This document shows, in pieces, positions 1 through 8,604 of a stretch of 29,924 bases of DNA (the stretch's first letter is position 1; every line of letters starts with the position of its first letter). The notes under the pieces were generated by a model that did not search any database, was not told the DNA's origin, and worked only from the letters and a program-made list of their open reading frames with translations. This stretch comes from an uncultured Eubacteriales bacterium (lineage in GTDB: Bacteria; Bacillota; Clostridia; Oscillospirales; CAG-382), in the NCBI GenBank assembly GCA_900551295.1, contig URVJ01000025.1:1-29924 (forward strand), in the 5' to 3' direction. Made by a program: the position numbers and the translations under genes.

Positions 1-1
1 T

Positions 2-940
2 ATCGGCGAAAAGCTGACAAAGGGCAGAGGAGCAGGTGCAAATCCCGAAGTAGGACTTCGCGCGGCAGAAGAAAATATCGACGATATAAAGGCAGCTCTT
101 GCAGGAACCGATATGGTGTTCATCACAGCCGGCATGGGCGGCGGAACAGGTACGGGCGCAGCTCCCGCGATTGCCAAGGTTGCAAAGGAAATGGGCATAC
201 TTACCGTAGGTGTAGTAACAAAGCCGTTTGCATTTGAAGGCAGAAAGAAAATGGTACAGGCTGAGGGCGGTATCGAAAACCTCAAGAAGAACGTTGACTC
301 CATAATCATGGTTCCCAACGAAAGACTCAAATTTGTTTCCGAAACAAGAATAAGCCTTGATAACGCGTTCCATATCGCGGACGACGTTCTCCGTCAGGGT
401 GTTGAAAGCATAACCGAGCTTATAAACGCTCCGGCTGTCATCAACCTCGACTTCAACGACGTATGCACCGTAATGAAGGACGCAGGTCTTGCTCATATGG
501 GTATCGGCGTAGGACAGGGCAAAGATAAGGCTGAAATGGCTGCAAAGGCTGCTATTTCGAGTCCTCTGCTTGAAACCTCAATCACCGGCGCAAAGGGCAT
601 TATAATCAATATTACGGCATCTCCCGATATCGGACTTGAAGAAGTTGATCTTGCCGCAAATCTCATCACCAAGGAAGCAAATCCCGACGCAAACATTATC
701 TGGGGTGCTGCATTCGATAAGTCGCTTGAGGACGAGATGAAAGTAACCGTAGTCGCAACAGGTTTTGATACCGATAAGAAGAACGATCTTAAAGTGTTTA
801 AGCCGACAGCAGACGAAAAGCCTGCCGATAATGCGGAAAAAACCGAAAGCGCACCGAGCAGCATAGATGACGATATCAATGCTATCTTCGGAAGATCGCG
901 TTCAAATTCAAACTTCGGCGGCGGAAGCTTTAAGTTCTGA
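2..940 (+). CDS. ftsZ: Cell division protein FtsZ, 3' part (5' end outside window)
   Basis: FtsZ is the tubulin-like GTPase that polymerises into the cytokinetic Z ring. The frame is open from base 2, so the start lies left of the window. The nucleotide-binding tubulin signature GGGTGTG lies near bases 133-153, inside MGGGTGTGAAP. Further family landmarks follow in order: the VVTKPFAFEG strand-loop, the NVDSIIMVPN segment, the LINAPAVINLDFNDV stretch (T7-loop region) and a GxGxGxDKA segment of the C-terminal subdomain. The protein ends in an acidic, Ser/Glu-rich linker and a tail DDDINAIFGRSRSN followed by GGGSFKF. The usual C-terminal peptide that binds FtsA/SepF carries a conserved Pro and a hydrophobic pair (IPxFL-like); here the Pro is absent and a Gly-rich stretch follows, which is unusual. 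A terminator follows closely, so this is the last gene of its transcript. Identification is very secure. Confidence 0.98.
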   Translation: MGEKLTKGRGAGANPEVGLRAAEENIDDIKAALAGTDMVFITAGMGGGTGTGAAPAIAKVAKEMGILTVGVVTKPFAFEGRKKMVQAEGGIENLKKNVDSIIMVPNERLKFVSETRISLDNAFHIADDVLRQGVESITELINAPAVINLDFNDVCTVMKDAGLAHMGIGVGQGKDKAEMAAKAAISSPLLETSITGAKGIIINITASPDIGLEEVDLAANLITKEANPDANIIWGAAFDKSLEDEMKVTVVATGFDTDKKNDLKVFKPTADEKPADNAEKTESAPSSIDDDINAIFGRSRSNSNFGGGSFKF

Positions 941-993
941 TTAGGTGCCGGAAAAGTATTTGGTAAAACCGCGATAATTAAATAATGAGATAT

Positions 994-1038
994 ACCCGGT
1001 ATTTCGGACGGCTTGCGTCTGTTGCCGGGTTTATTTTT
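994..1038 (+). terminator. Rho-independent terminator after ftsZ
   Basis: ACCCGG at 994-999 pairs with CCGGGT at 1025-1030. An inner arm CGGAC (1005-1009) pairs with GTCTG (1017-1021), with one G-U pair. A T-rich tract (TTTATTTTTT) follows. It separates ftsZ from the MATE gene. Confidence 0.8.
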
Positions 1039-1126
1039 TGTACCGTAAAGTTTACATTTGCCGCAAGAAAAACAGGCGCGCTTATATTAAAATATTTTTT
1101 GTATTTACTCGGAAAGGAAAAGATAA

Positions 1127-2506
1127 ATGGATAATACAAAGAAGATATATCTTTTTGAAGAGGCACCCGTAACAAAGGCGCTTATAACGCTCTCCGTGCC
1201 TACGGTCATAAGCTCCCTTGTAATGATATTGTATAATCTTGCGGATACTTATTTTGTAAGTATGCTTGCGGATCCGATACAAAACGCTGCGGTAACGCTT
1301 GCAGCGCCCGTACTTCTTGCTTTCAATGCCGTAAATAACCTTTTCGGCGTAGGATCTTCAAGCCTTATGAGCAGAGCGCTCGGCAAAAAGGACTACGAAA
1401 TGGTAAAGCGTTCGTCAGCGTTCGGATTTTATCTTTCGCTTTTGTGCGGACTGCTGTTTTCGCTCTCGTTTTTCACGCTGAGATCGCCTATGTTAAGACT
1501 TCTCGGAACAGACGCGCAGAATACCGCTGCAACCGCAGAGTATCTGAAATGGACGGTCGGATTCGGCGCTGCGCCCGCAATTCTCAATGTCGTAATGGCA
1601 TATCTTGTGCGTTCCGAGGGCGAGTCGCTCCACGCAAGTATCGGAACAATGAGCGGCTGTCTTTTGAATATTGTACTTGATCCGATTTTTATACTTCCGT
1701 TCGGATTTAATATGGGAGCTGCCGGCGCAGGACTGGCGACGTTTATCTCAAACTGTGCGGCGTGTCTTTACTTCTTTGTGCTGCTTGCCGTAAAGAAGAA
1801 TAAAACATATGTCTGCATAAACCCCGGAAAGTTCAGACCGTCGCGTGCGATAACTTTGGGCGTATTTGCGGTTGGCGTTCCTGCGGCAATACAGAATCTG
1901 CTTAACGTCACGGGCATGACGGTGCTTAATAATTTTACCGCCGAGTTCGGTTCCGACGCCGTTGCCGCAATGGGAATAGCACAGAAGATAAATATGATAC
2001 CTCTCTACGTCGCGCTCGGAACGTCGCAGGGTATTATGCCGCTTGTCGGATATAACTACGCTAACGGCAATATAAAGCGCATGAAAAAGGCGGTCGTTCT
2101 GTCCGAGAAGATAACGCTGTTGCTTATGGCGCTGATGACGGGAATGTTCTTTGCTTTCCCCGGATTCTTCGTCGGACTTTTCATGAAGAACGAGATAATT
2201 CTCGGTTACGGATCGGCATTTCTTCGCGGAATGTGTCTGTGTCTGCCGTTTCTCAGCACAGACTTTCTCGCAGTAGGCGTATTTCAGGCGTGCGGAATGG
2301 GTAAAAAGTCGCTGGTGTTTGCAATACTCAGAAAAATCGTGCTTGAAATTCCCGCGCTGTTTATACTCAATTATTTCTTCCCTCTTTACGGACTTTGCTA
2401 TGCGCAGACTGTCGCGGAAATCATACTTGCGGCTGCCGCAGTCGTTGTCACGGTAAAGATGTTTTCAAGGCTTGAAAAGCAAAACGCCGTCGTAAAGGAG
2501 GACTGA
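1127..2506 (+). CDS. MATE family efflux transporter
   Basis: Predicted 459-residue integral membrane protein of the multi-antimicrobial extrusion family, which exports cationic drugs or metabolites against Na+ or H+. Length matches the usual 440-470 residues and the family's two six-helix halves. Visible signs are the N-terminal APVTKALITLSVPTVISSLV helix, the LYNLADTYFVS motif typical of MATE helix 1/2, the FGVGSSSLMSRALGKKD loop, and the mirrored second-half motif (FTAEFGSDAVAAMGIAQKI, then LGTSQGIMPLVGYNYANGN). The start is set by AGGAAAAG about 8 nt upstream of the ATG. No clear promoter was seen; TTGCCG/TATATT at 1058-1088 with 19-bp spacing is weak. It is followed after 5 bp by a TcdA-like gene, whose SD lies inside the MATE 3' end, so the two are probably co-transcribed. 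Substrate cannot be told from sequence. Confidence 0.95.
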   Translation: MDNTKKIYLFEEAPVTKALITLSVPTVISSLVMILYNLADTYFVSMLADPIQNAAVTLAAPVLLAFNAVNNLFGVGSSSLMSRALGKKDYEMVKRSSAFGFYLSLLCGLLFSLSFFTLRSPMLRLLGTDAQNTAATAEYLKWTVGFGAAPAILNVVMAYLVRSEGESLHASIGTMSGCLLNIVLDPIFILPFGFNMGAAGAGLATFISNCAACLYFFVLLAVKKNKTYVCINPGKFRPSRAITLGVFAVGVPAAIQNLLNVTGMTVLNNFTAEFGSDAVAAMGIAQKINMIPLYVALGTSQGIMPLVGYNYANGNIKRMKKAVVLSEKITLLLMALMTGMFFAFPGFFVGLFMKNEIILGYGSAFLRGMCLCLPFLSTDFLAVGVFQACGMGKKSLVFAILRKIVLEIPALFILNYFFPLYGLCYAQTVAEIILAAAAVVVTVKMFSRLEKQNAVVKED

Positions 2507-2511
2507 ACAAA

Positions 2512-3237
2512 ATGGAAAGCACATTTTCAAGAACCGAGCTGCTGCTCGGAAAAGAGGCAATGCAAAAGCTTGCTGACTCACGCGTTATTGTGTTCGGCGC
2601 AGGAGGAGTCGGCGGATACTGTATCGAGGCGCTTGCAAGAACCGGTGTCGGAGAGATAGACGTTGTGGATAACGACGAGGTCGCTCCGTCAAATATAAAC
2701 AGACAAATAATCGCGCTTTGCGATACCGTCGGCATGAATAAGGCAAAAGCCGCGTGCGACAGGATAAAGAGGATAAACCCCGATATAAAAGCAAACGCAC
2801 TGCCCATGTTTTTCACAAAAGACAATGCGGATAGCGTTGATTTTGAAAAGTATGATTATATCGTAGACGCGATAGATACGGTAAGCTCAAAGATACTGCT
2901 TGCGGAGCTTGCACAGAAATACGGCGTTCCGATAATTTCCTCAATGGGCGCGGGAAATAAGCTTTGTCCGCAGGCATTTGAGGTTTCGGATATATATAAG
3001 ACAAGCGTTTGCCCGCTGGCAAGGGTAATGCGGCTTGAACTCAAAAAACGCGGCATAAAAAAGCTCAAAGTCGTGTACTCAAAGGAAAAGCCGATAAAGA
3101 CGGGCGCGGTAAATACAGATCCGGATTCAAAAAGAAGGAGCATACCAGGCAGCGTCGCGTTTGTGCCGTCTGTTGCCGGACTTATCATTGCGGGTGAGGT
3201 CATAAAGGACATAACCGGCGTGAGAGAACAGTTTTAA
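2512..3237 (+). CDS. tcdA: tRNA threonylcarbamoyladenosine dehydratase (TcdA/ThiF-like E1 enzyme)
   Basis: 241-residue E1-like ATP-dependent enzyme. TcdA (CsdL) cyclises t6A37 of ANN-decoding tRNAs to ct6A by adenylating the threonyl carboxylate. The Rossmann nucleotide loop GAGGVGG is at residues 29-35, followed by the acidic strand DVVDNDEVAPSNINRQ, with the conserved N-R-Q that contacts ATP. Later come VDAIDTVSSK, where the D-A-I-D is a family hallmark, ISSMGAGNKLCP, and C-terminal RRSIPGSVAFVPSVAGLI, which matches the TcdA/YgdL C-terminus better than ThiF or MoeB. SD AAAGGAGG (about 2495-2502) precedes the ATG. It lies 5 bp after the MATE gene, and its stop is only 2 bp from the stop of the convergent AraC gene, with no terminator between them. 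A ThiF-like role in another pathway is less likely, as no thiamine or molybdopterin genes are near. Confidence 0.9.
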   Translation: MESTFSRTELLLGKEAMQKLADSRVIVFGAGGVGGYCIEALARTGVGEIDVVDNDEVAPSNINRQIIALCDTVGMNKAKAACDRIKRINPDIKANALPMFFTKDNADSVDFEKYDYIVDAIDTVSSKILLAELAQKYGVPIISSMGAGNKLCPQAFEVSDIYKTSVCPLARVMRLELKKRGIKKLKVVYSKEKPIKTGAVNTDPDSKRRSIPGSVAFVPSVAGLIIAGEVIKDITGVREQF

Positions 3238-3239
3238 AG

Positions 3240-4091
3240 TTACAGCATTTTGCCGGTGAACTGTCTTCTGAATTTCCCGGGAGTTGTTCCGCAGTGCTCT
3301 TTAAATGCATAGGCGAAGTAAGAACCGTTACCGAATCCTACGGCAAAACTTATTTCGTCTATGCTTTTATTTGTTTTTATAAGCAGTTTCTTTGCCTCGT
3401 CCATGCGGACTTTGAGTAAATACCTGTGAAAAGTCGTGCCGGTATGTTGTTTGAAAAGCCGTGAAAGATAGTATGGGTGATAGCCGAATTTTTCGGATAA
3501 AACGTCCGCGTCAATTTCTGAGGCGAATTCTCTGTGTACATACGACAGCATCTGGCTTACAAGTGTCGGAAATCCGTTTTTTTGCGTGCGGTAAGAACAG
3601 AAAATATCTGTCAGTACGTATTTCAGTGCCGCCGAGCTTTTTTCAATGCGCATTTCGTCATTTGTCGCGGCAAGATCGGAAAGCTCATACAAAAAATCAC
3701 GGTATCTGCGGCAGTTTTTTAAAAATATATGCGATGAGAAAAATGAATTGTCCGGGTTTTTAAAAACAAGCTCATTTCGGAACTTATCTTCACGGCACGG
3801 AGATATAGGAACGGTGTTTTCACAGTGAGCCATGTCAAGATCGAAATTCACTTTTAATATGTTTTCGCACTTTTCCGAGTCTGCCTCAAATCTGTACGGC
3901 ACAGCCTCTCTTATAAGTATTATGCAGTCGGGAGAATACTCAAAGCATTCGTTGCCCGTATAGACTTTGCCGTAAGTGTCGTTTATATAGAAAAGCCTGC
4001 AATCGTATGCAAGGACAAAGGTTTTGCTTAATGTGGGCTTTCTTGATACTCCGCAGTATCTTACAAACGGATTTACGCCGCGTATTTCCAA
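3240..4091 (-). CDS. AraC/XylS family transcriptional regulator
   Basis: Transcription factor of about 283 residues with an N-terminal cupin-like sensing region (VLAYDCRLFYINDTYGKVYTG, then a PYRFEAD segment) and a C-terminal double helix-turn-helix. The DNA-binding part includes LSEKFGYHPYYLSRLFKQHTG (first HTH) and SIDEISFAVGFGNGSYFAYAFK (second HTH), closing with the family signature GTTPGKFRRQ. The longest reading begins at a GTG at 4098-4100, but AGAGGTGA directly precedes and overlaps that codon. It is better spaced for the TTG at codon 4 (4089-4091), so that start is used here; the difference is three residues. It is divergent from the glycosidase-like gene, with about 140 bp between. 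AraC members in this arrangement usually sense a sugar and control the adjacent gene, which is inferred here. Confidence 0.92.
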   Translation of the reverse strand: MEIRGVNPFVRYCGVSRKPTLSKTFVLAYDCRLFYINDTYGKVYTGNECFEYSPDCIILIREAVPYRFEADSEKCENILKVNFDLDMAHCENTVPISPCREDKFRNELVFKNPDNSFFSSHIFLKNCRRYRDFLYELSDLAATNDEMRIEKSSAALKYVLTDIFCSYRTQKNGFPTLVSQMLSYVHREFASEIDADVLSEKFGYHPYYLSRLFKQHTGTTFHRYLLKVRMDEAKKLLIKTNKSIDEISFAVGFGNGSYFAYAFKEHCGTTPGKFRRQFTGKML

Positions 4092-4182
4092 AACACTCAC
4101 CTCTTACCGAAATTATAATATAACGGCAGTACTTTTTCAATGCAAATGTTTGTTTTTCTATAAAAAAAGTGTATTATCCGCA

Positions 4183-4211
4183 TTGCTGTGTTTGTTATTT
4201 GGATATATAAT
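4183..4211 (+). promoter_or_regulatory. Candidate sigma-70 promoter for the glycosidase-like gene
   Basis: TTGCTG (4183-4188), 17-bp spacer, then a perfect TATAAT (4206-4211). It sits in the AraC/glycosidase intergenic region. The predicted transcript would start near 4218, only a few bases before the SD at 4221-4226, which gives a very short leader. Confidence 0.45.
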
Positions 4212-4233
4212 CGGAGTGTCGGGAGGAAACTTT

Positions 4234-5958
4234 ATGAATTTTGATAATATTTTTGCAAAAGACGAAAACGGAAACGTATATAGGGGCTATGCAGTTGAAA
4301 AATCCGACCGCATTCGGATTGTAATTCCCAAGGATTCGATACCGGACAACGTAAAAAAACTTTATGCGTTTACAGGCGTATTTCCGCAGAACGCCGGAAG
4401 TGCCGGATATTATGTAACAGGCGCAGACAAAGCACGACATACCGGTTATCTTACATATTTTAAAGAACGCGGTAATTTTTCGGATACGGTCGGCACTCAG
4501 CTGCTTTATATGTTCGGTGTAAAATGCGAAGATGAGACTCTTCTTTGTGTGCCTGCCGGAATGAGATATGAGTGGCACGGATATATCGAAAATAAAAACG
4601 GAGTATACAGCATCGGACTGTACTATGACTTGTCGGCATGCAATATATATGAGGATATTGTACTTGACGTTTTTTCTTTGGGCAAGAATGCGGACTGGAA
4701 AACAATGGCAAAGCGTTACAGACGGTTTAAGATGGAAGAAGATGGGTGTAAACTTATCCGCGACAGAATAAGTGACTGTCCTGCTCTCGGATACTGCATG
4801 AAAGCGCCCGAAATAAGAGTGCGCATGGGCTGGAAACCCGTTCCGCCCGAAATAGAGGAGCAGACTGATGGGAACGAGCCGGAAATGTATGCGGCGTGCA
4901 GTTTTGAACGCGTAAAGGACATAGTGGACGCACTCAAAGTGCGGGGCGTGGAATACGCCGAGATATGTCTTGTAGGCTGGAATAAAAGCGGTCATGATGG
5001 CAGATGGCCTACGGCGTTTCCCGTGGAAACGGCTCTCGGAGGAGAGCAAAAACTGAAGGAACTCATAGAGTACGCAAAGGCAAACGGATATAAAATAGTC
5101 TGCCACACAAATAGCACAGACTGTTACAGCATATCCGATAAGTGGGACGGCGGAAGCATTGCGATAAAGAGCAAAAACGGTGAGCTTTCAAAAAATGCTT
5201 GCTGGAGCGGAGGAAGAATGTATAATCTTTGTCCTGAAAAGGCGCTCGGATTTGCTAAGAAACTGTTCCCAAAACTGGCTGAGTTAGGTTTTGCAGGACT
5301 TCACTATGTTGATGTTATAAGCCTTGTTGCACCGAGAAATTGCTTTGATAAAAAACACCCGGTTACGTCAAGGCGGTGTGCCGAAATATATAAGGAAATA
5401 GCAAGGCTCGCAAAAAAGTATATCGGCGGGTTTTCCTCAGAGGGAACGTGCGACATATATGCGGACGTTCTTGATTCCGGACTATATACAAGATTTAACC
5501 GCATTTGCGGTGTCGGATTTGATAAGGGAATACCGCTTTGGGAATTTGTGTATCACGGCATTGTCATGGGCAGTCCGTCGACAAACAGCATAAACTATAC
5601 GATAAAAGGTGATGAAGAACGGCTTGAGGTATACGAATATGCGTCGCGTCCGTCGTTCTATATATACTCGAAGTTTGTTTCGGGAGATAACTCAAGATGG
5701 ATGGGAAACACCGATTTTTACGTAAATAACAGTGAACAGCTCGAGTACTGTGCCGAAAAAATCGCACAGGGCTGCAAGGAGTACGGCAGAATAAGCCGTT
5801 TGCAGACCGAAACCATAGAGGATTATACTGAACTTGCCGACGGCGTGTACAGTACACTCTTTTCCGACGGAACAAGGATAATTACAAACCGCGGTACAGC
5901 ACTTGCCGTTCTCGGTGACGGCACAGAAATACCTGCTTTAGGATATGTTGTGTCTTAG
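4234..5958 (+). CDS. Putative TIM-barrel glycoside hydrolase-like protein (DUF5696-like)
   Basis: 574-residue predicted cytoplasmic protein; no signal peptide is seen. The frame is open further upstream, but GGGAGG (4221-4226) lies 7 nt before the ATG at 4234, which fixes the start. The N-terminal about 200 residues look like a beta-sandwich. The middle (about 215-480) looks like a glycosidase (beta/alpha)8 barrel: ICLVGWNKSGHDGRWP, a strand KIVCHTNSTD, then GFAGLHYVDVIS with Asp360, and GGFSSEGTCD with Glu403. An Asp on one strand and Glu on a later one is the layout of retaining alpha-glycosidases related to endo-alpha-N-acetylgalactosaminidase and GH97/GH31-like barrels. The last about 50 residues form a small beta domain. 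Family assignment to DUF5696 is from memory and uncertain. The divergent AraC regulator suggests carbohydrate-induced expression. A terminator follows. Confidence 0.75.
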   Translation: MNFDNIFAKDENGNVYRGYAVEKSDRIRIVIPKDSIPDNVKKLYAFTGVFPQNAGSAGYYVTGADKARHTGYLTYFKERGNFSDTVGTQLLYMFGVKCEDETLLCVPAGMRYEWHGYIENKNGVYSIGLYYDLSACNIYEDIVLDVFSLGKNADWKTMAKRYRRFKMEEDGCKLIRDRISDCPALGYCMKAPEIRVRMGWKPVPPEIEEQTDGNEPEMYAACSFERVKDIVDALKVRGVEYAEICLVGWNKSGHDGRWPTAFPVETALGGEQKLKELIEYAKANGYKIVCHTNSTDCYSISDKWDGGSIAIKSKNGELSKNACWSGGRMYNLCPEKALGFAKKLFPKLAELGFAGLHYVDVISLVAPRNCFDKKHPVTSRRCAEIYKEIARLAKKYIGGFSSEGTCDIYADVLDSGLYTRFNRICGVGFDKGIPLWEFVYHGIVMGSPSTNSINYTIKGDEERLEVYEYASRPSFYIYSKFVSGDNSRWMGNTDFYVNNSEQLEYCAEKIAQGCKEYGRISRLQTETIEDYTELADGVYSTLFSDGTRIITNRGTALAVLGDGTEIPALGYVVS

Positions 5959-6016
5959 CGTCAAGCAGGTAAACGTATTGATCTTTACTGTCGGAAACTA
6001 AGATTAAATATCGCAT

Positions 6017-6053
6017 ACGGTGCGTTACACAAAAATGTTTCGCGCCGTTTTTT
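6017..6053 (+). terminator. Rho-independent terminator after the glycosidase-like gene
   Basis: ACGGTGCG (6017-6024) pairs with CGCGCCGT (6041-6048), eight pairs with one G-U, followed by TTTTTT. Its T-tract touches the stop codon of the convergent ABC permease gene. Confidence 0.75.
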
Positions 6054-8598
6054 ATTCTCTGTTTTTGAGTATTTCGGTAAGTTTAATCTTTGAAAGATAC
6101 CTTACAAGCATAAGCCTTGTTGCAAAGTAGCTTGCAAGCACGATAGCTATTATTATTGCATATTGTATCGGCGTGATAACAGCCGGGAAACCTCCGTTTA
6201 CGTTTGAAACGCAGTACGGATACATATACTTGATTATCACACGGCAAATCGGCATGCCTATAATTATCGACGCAAGCGTTACGTAGAATGAACTGCCTAT
6301 GTAAAAGCTGTTTACGGTCTTTTCGGGGTATCCGAGAGCTTTGAGCAGTGATACCGAAAAGCTGCTGCGGTCTATTTCAAGTTTCATAAGCAGATACATT
6401 ACCGAAACAAATATAATTACCGAAACGCCTATAAGAAGCAAGATCATATCCCACATAAGCGTCATGAATTTTGCGGCGCCTGATTCAAGATCGGTTTTGA
6501 CTACCTCGGAGAGTGCCATGTTGTGCCTGAATTCAAGCTTTTCGTCGGAATATACCGTGTTGTAGTAATAGTCGCAGGCTTTAGGCGGACGCTGACCTCT
6601 TTTAAGCTCGTCCTTATCAAAATAATCAAGCCCGAACGCCTCTCTCATAGCGTCAAGATTCATGAAGAAATAAAGTCCGCTGCCGAATTTGACTTCTCCC
6701 GCAATTTTGAAGGCATAGCGCCTGTCCTCGGAATTGTCGTGAAATACTACCGTGTCGCCGACGTGATAGCCGAATTTTGTTCTTACAGCGTCAGACATAT
6801 ATACCTCGCCGGGTTCTTCCGAAAGCATCGGCGCAAAGTCAAAATACGGGTTGTCCGTGCCGATTCCCGAAAGAGTGACCTCCATTTCTCCGCCGGTCAG
6901 CGCGTAATCCACGTTGAAACCGAGAGTGTAGCCCACGACCGAGTTGTCGGGAAGATCCGATACGGGATTTCGCAGAATGTAGAGATAGTTGTAGTTTACG
7001 TCGTCGGTTATGCAGTTTATGTAAGAGCTTATGCTGCCGTAGCACGCAACCGAAAACATTATAAGCAGCACCGATATTATAACTCCTGCAAACAGCGTAA
7101 GGTTGCCCTTCAATTCGCGGCAGAACTGTCTTATTCTGAACTTTGTTTCAAAGTTAAAATTCTTTCCGAGATCAAAATTGTATTTTCCGGAAGCCGTGAT
7201 TTTTGCGTGCATCATTGAAAGCGGCGTTTCGGAAAGCTTTTTGCCGAGCACTCTGCGGTTTATGAGATAGGATAAAACCGTCGGCACGCCGAGCGCGTAT
7301 AAAACGAGATACAGCGGATATACGTGTACTATTTCGGGAAAAGAATACATCGTGCTGTAAGACATTGACAGCGGATCGGTAAGCAGTATTCCGCCGATAA
7401 AGCCGATAAGCGCGCCCGTGCATGAGACTATCATGGGCGTTTTGAGATAGTGCGAGAGGATCTCGTTCTTTGAATATCCGAGAGCATAGAGCGTGCCTAT
7501 TATGCCGCGCTCTTTTTCAATGGTTCCCGACGCGAAGATCGAGAGCATATAAACCAACAAAAGCAACAGTATTACTCCGACGACGAGAGCCGCCTGTTTT
7601 CCGAGCTTTGAGTCATTTAGTGCGTCGTTTATGCGTATACTGTACTTTGCCTCGGAGAATGACGACAGATTTACAAGTTCAACCTTTGTGTTCTGTTCCA
7701 AAAACTCCGAAAATCCGTCTTTTATTTCGGCAGCCGCATAGCTTATGTTCATGGCGCCGTTGTACAGCGGCTGAGACGAACTTCCGGCGCCGTATGCCTT
7801 GCCAATGTTTTCAATTCCGTGAGCAAGCTGAGCCGCGCCGAAGCTTATCGAATCCATAGCGCCGTTGAATTCTTTCTTTAAATCGTCCGCAGAGTTTACA
7901 AGCGAACGGATATATGTGTCGCTTACGGCGTTTGCGTCGAAATCGAGCTTTGCAAGCTTTTTGCGCAGCTGTTTTGCAGTGCAGTTTTGACCGAGCTTGA
8001 AAGCGTAGTTGTAGACTATCTTGTTTGTGCCGCGTATTTCGTCAAAGGCTTTTGACGTTACAAGAGCTACGGAAAATTCGTCGTTTGCCGCAACGTCGCT
8101 TGTGTTTTGCTTTACGTAGCAGTAGTCGGGCAGGCAGCCGATTCCGCATATGTAAAACAGCCTGTCTCCGACGTAAAATTCGTCGCCGACGTTAAGCGAG
8201 TGCTTTTGCGCGTAAAGTTTTTCGATAAAAAGCTCGTTGTCGTATCTCGGAACGCGTCCTTCTTCGGGATATGCGCGGTCAATGTATTTTCTGTCGGTAA
8301 AAAAACGCAGCTGTGAAACGGAGTTTACGTATATATCCGTGTAAAACATTTTTTCTATAACGACGTCAAGTTCCGAAAGGTCGGACATATTTCTCTTTGA
8401 AAGCGGAATATATGTCTCAAAGCTGCCGTCCTCAACGTTGGTTTTTTCCCACTCCGAGTGTATGACATAGGAAATACATTCGGTTGTCGAACAGAGCGCC
8501 ACAACCATCGCCATAGAGAGCGAGATTATGAGTATCATCGCAATGTTGCGCACCGCGTTTTGTTTGAAGTCTCTTAAAATTCTCTTGTTTAGTACCAT
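6052..8598 (-). CDS. ABC transporter permease, FtsX/MacB-like
   Basis: 848-residue membrane protein with two FtsX-type halves, as in the MacB/BceB-like exporter superfamily that moves lipids, peptides or antimicrobial agents. The N-terminus begins MVLNKRILRDFKQNAVRN, with a first helix NIAMILIISLSMAMVVALCS. A large extracytoplasmic domain follows, to about residue 335. Next are helices around VVGVILLLLLVYMLSIF, MIVSCTGALIGFIGGILL and YPLYLVLYALGVPTVLSYL. A second half starts with LFAGVIISVLLIMFSVACYG, then another outside domain and a C-terminal trio (LLLIGVSVIIFVSVMYLL, YVTLASIIIGMPICRVII, YAIIIAIVLASYFATRLM). The second-half cytoplasmic loop SVSLLKALGYPEKTV matches the FtsX coupling helix. 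It lies 6 bp after its ATPase gene and is surely co-transcribed. Substrate unknown. Confidence 0.95.
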   Translation of the reverse strand: MVLNKRILRDFKQNAVRNIAMILIISLSMAMVVALCSTTECISYVIHSEWEKTNVEDGSFETYIPLSKRNMSDLSELDVVIEKMFYTDIYVNSVSQLRFFTDRKYIDRAYPEEGRVPRYDNELFIEKLYAQKHSLNVGDEFYVGDRLFYICGIGCLPDYCYVKQNTSDVAANDEFSVALVTSKAFDEIRGTNKIVYNYAFKLGQNCTAKQLRKKLAKLDFDANAVSDTYIRSLVNSADDLKKEFNGAMDSISFGAAQLAHGIENIGKAYGAGSSSQPLYNGAMNISYAAAEIKDGFSEFLEQNTKVELVNLSSFSEAKYSIRINDALNDSKLGKQAALVVGVILLLLLVYMLSIFASGTIEKERGIIGTLYALGYSKNEILSHYLKTPMIVSCTGALIGFIGGILLTDPLSMSYSTMYSFPEIVHVYPLYLVLYALGVPTVLSYLINRRVLGKKLSETPLSMMHAKITASGKYNFDLGKNFNFETKFRIRQFCRELKGNLTLFAGVIISVLLIMFSVACYGSISSYINCITDDVNYNYLYILRNPVSDLPDNSVVGYTLGFNVDYALTGGEMEVTLSGIGTDNPYFDFAPMLSEEPGEVYMSDAVRTKFGYHVGDTVVFHDNSEDRRYAFKIAGEVKFGSGLYFFMNLDAMREAFGLDYFDKDELKRGQRPPKACDYYYNTVYSDEKLEFRHNMALSEVVKTDLESGAAKFMTLMWDMILLLIGVSVIIFVSVMYLLMKLEIDRSSFSVSLLKALGYPEKTVNSFYIGSSFYVTLASIIIGMPICRVIIKYMYPYCVSNVNGGFPAVITPIQYAIIIAIVLASYFATRLMLVRYLSKIKLTEILKNRE

Positions 8599-8604
8599 GG
8601 CGTG

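Noticed and set aside
4195..5106. Long minus-strand open frame (303 codons) under the glycosidase-like gene
   Set aside because: It is antisense to a well-supported gene, has Cys/Tyr/His-rich low-quality translation, and no SD.
6523..7218. Plus-strand open frame of 231 codons over the ABC permease
   Set aside because: Antisense shadow of the FtsX-like permease; translation is Val/Arg/Tyr-biased and lacks an SD.
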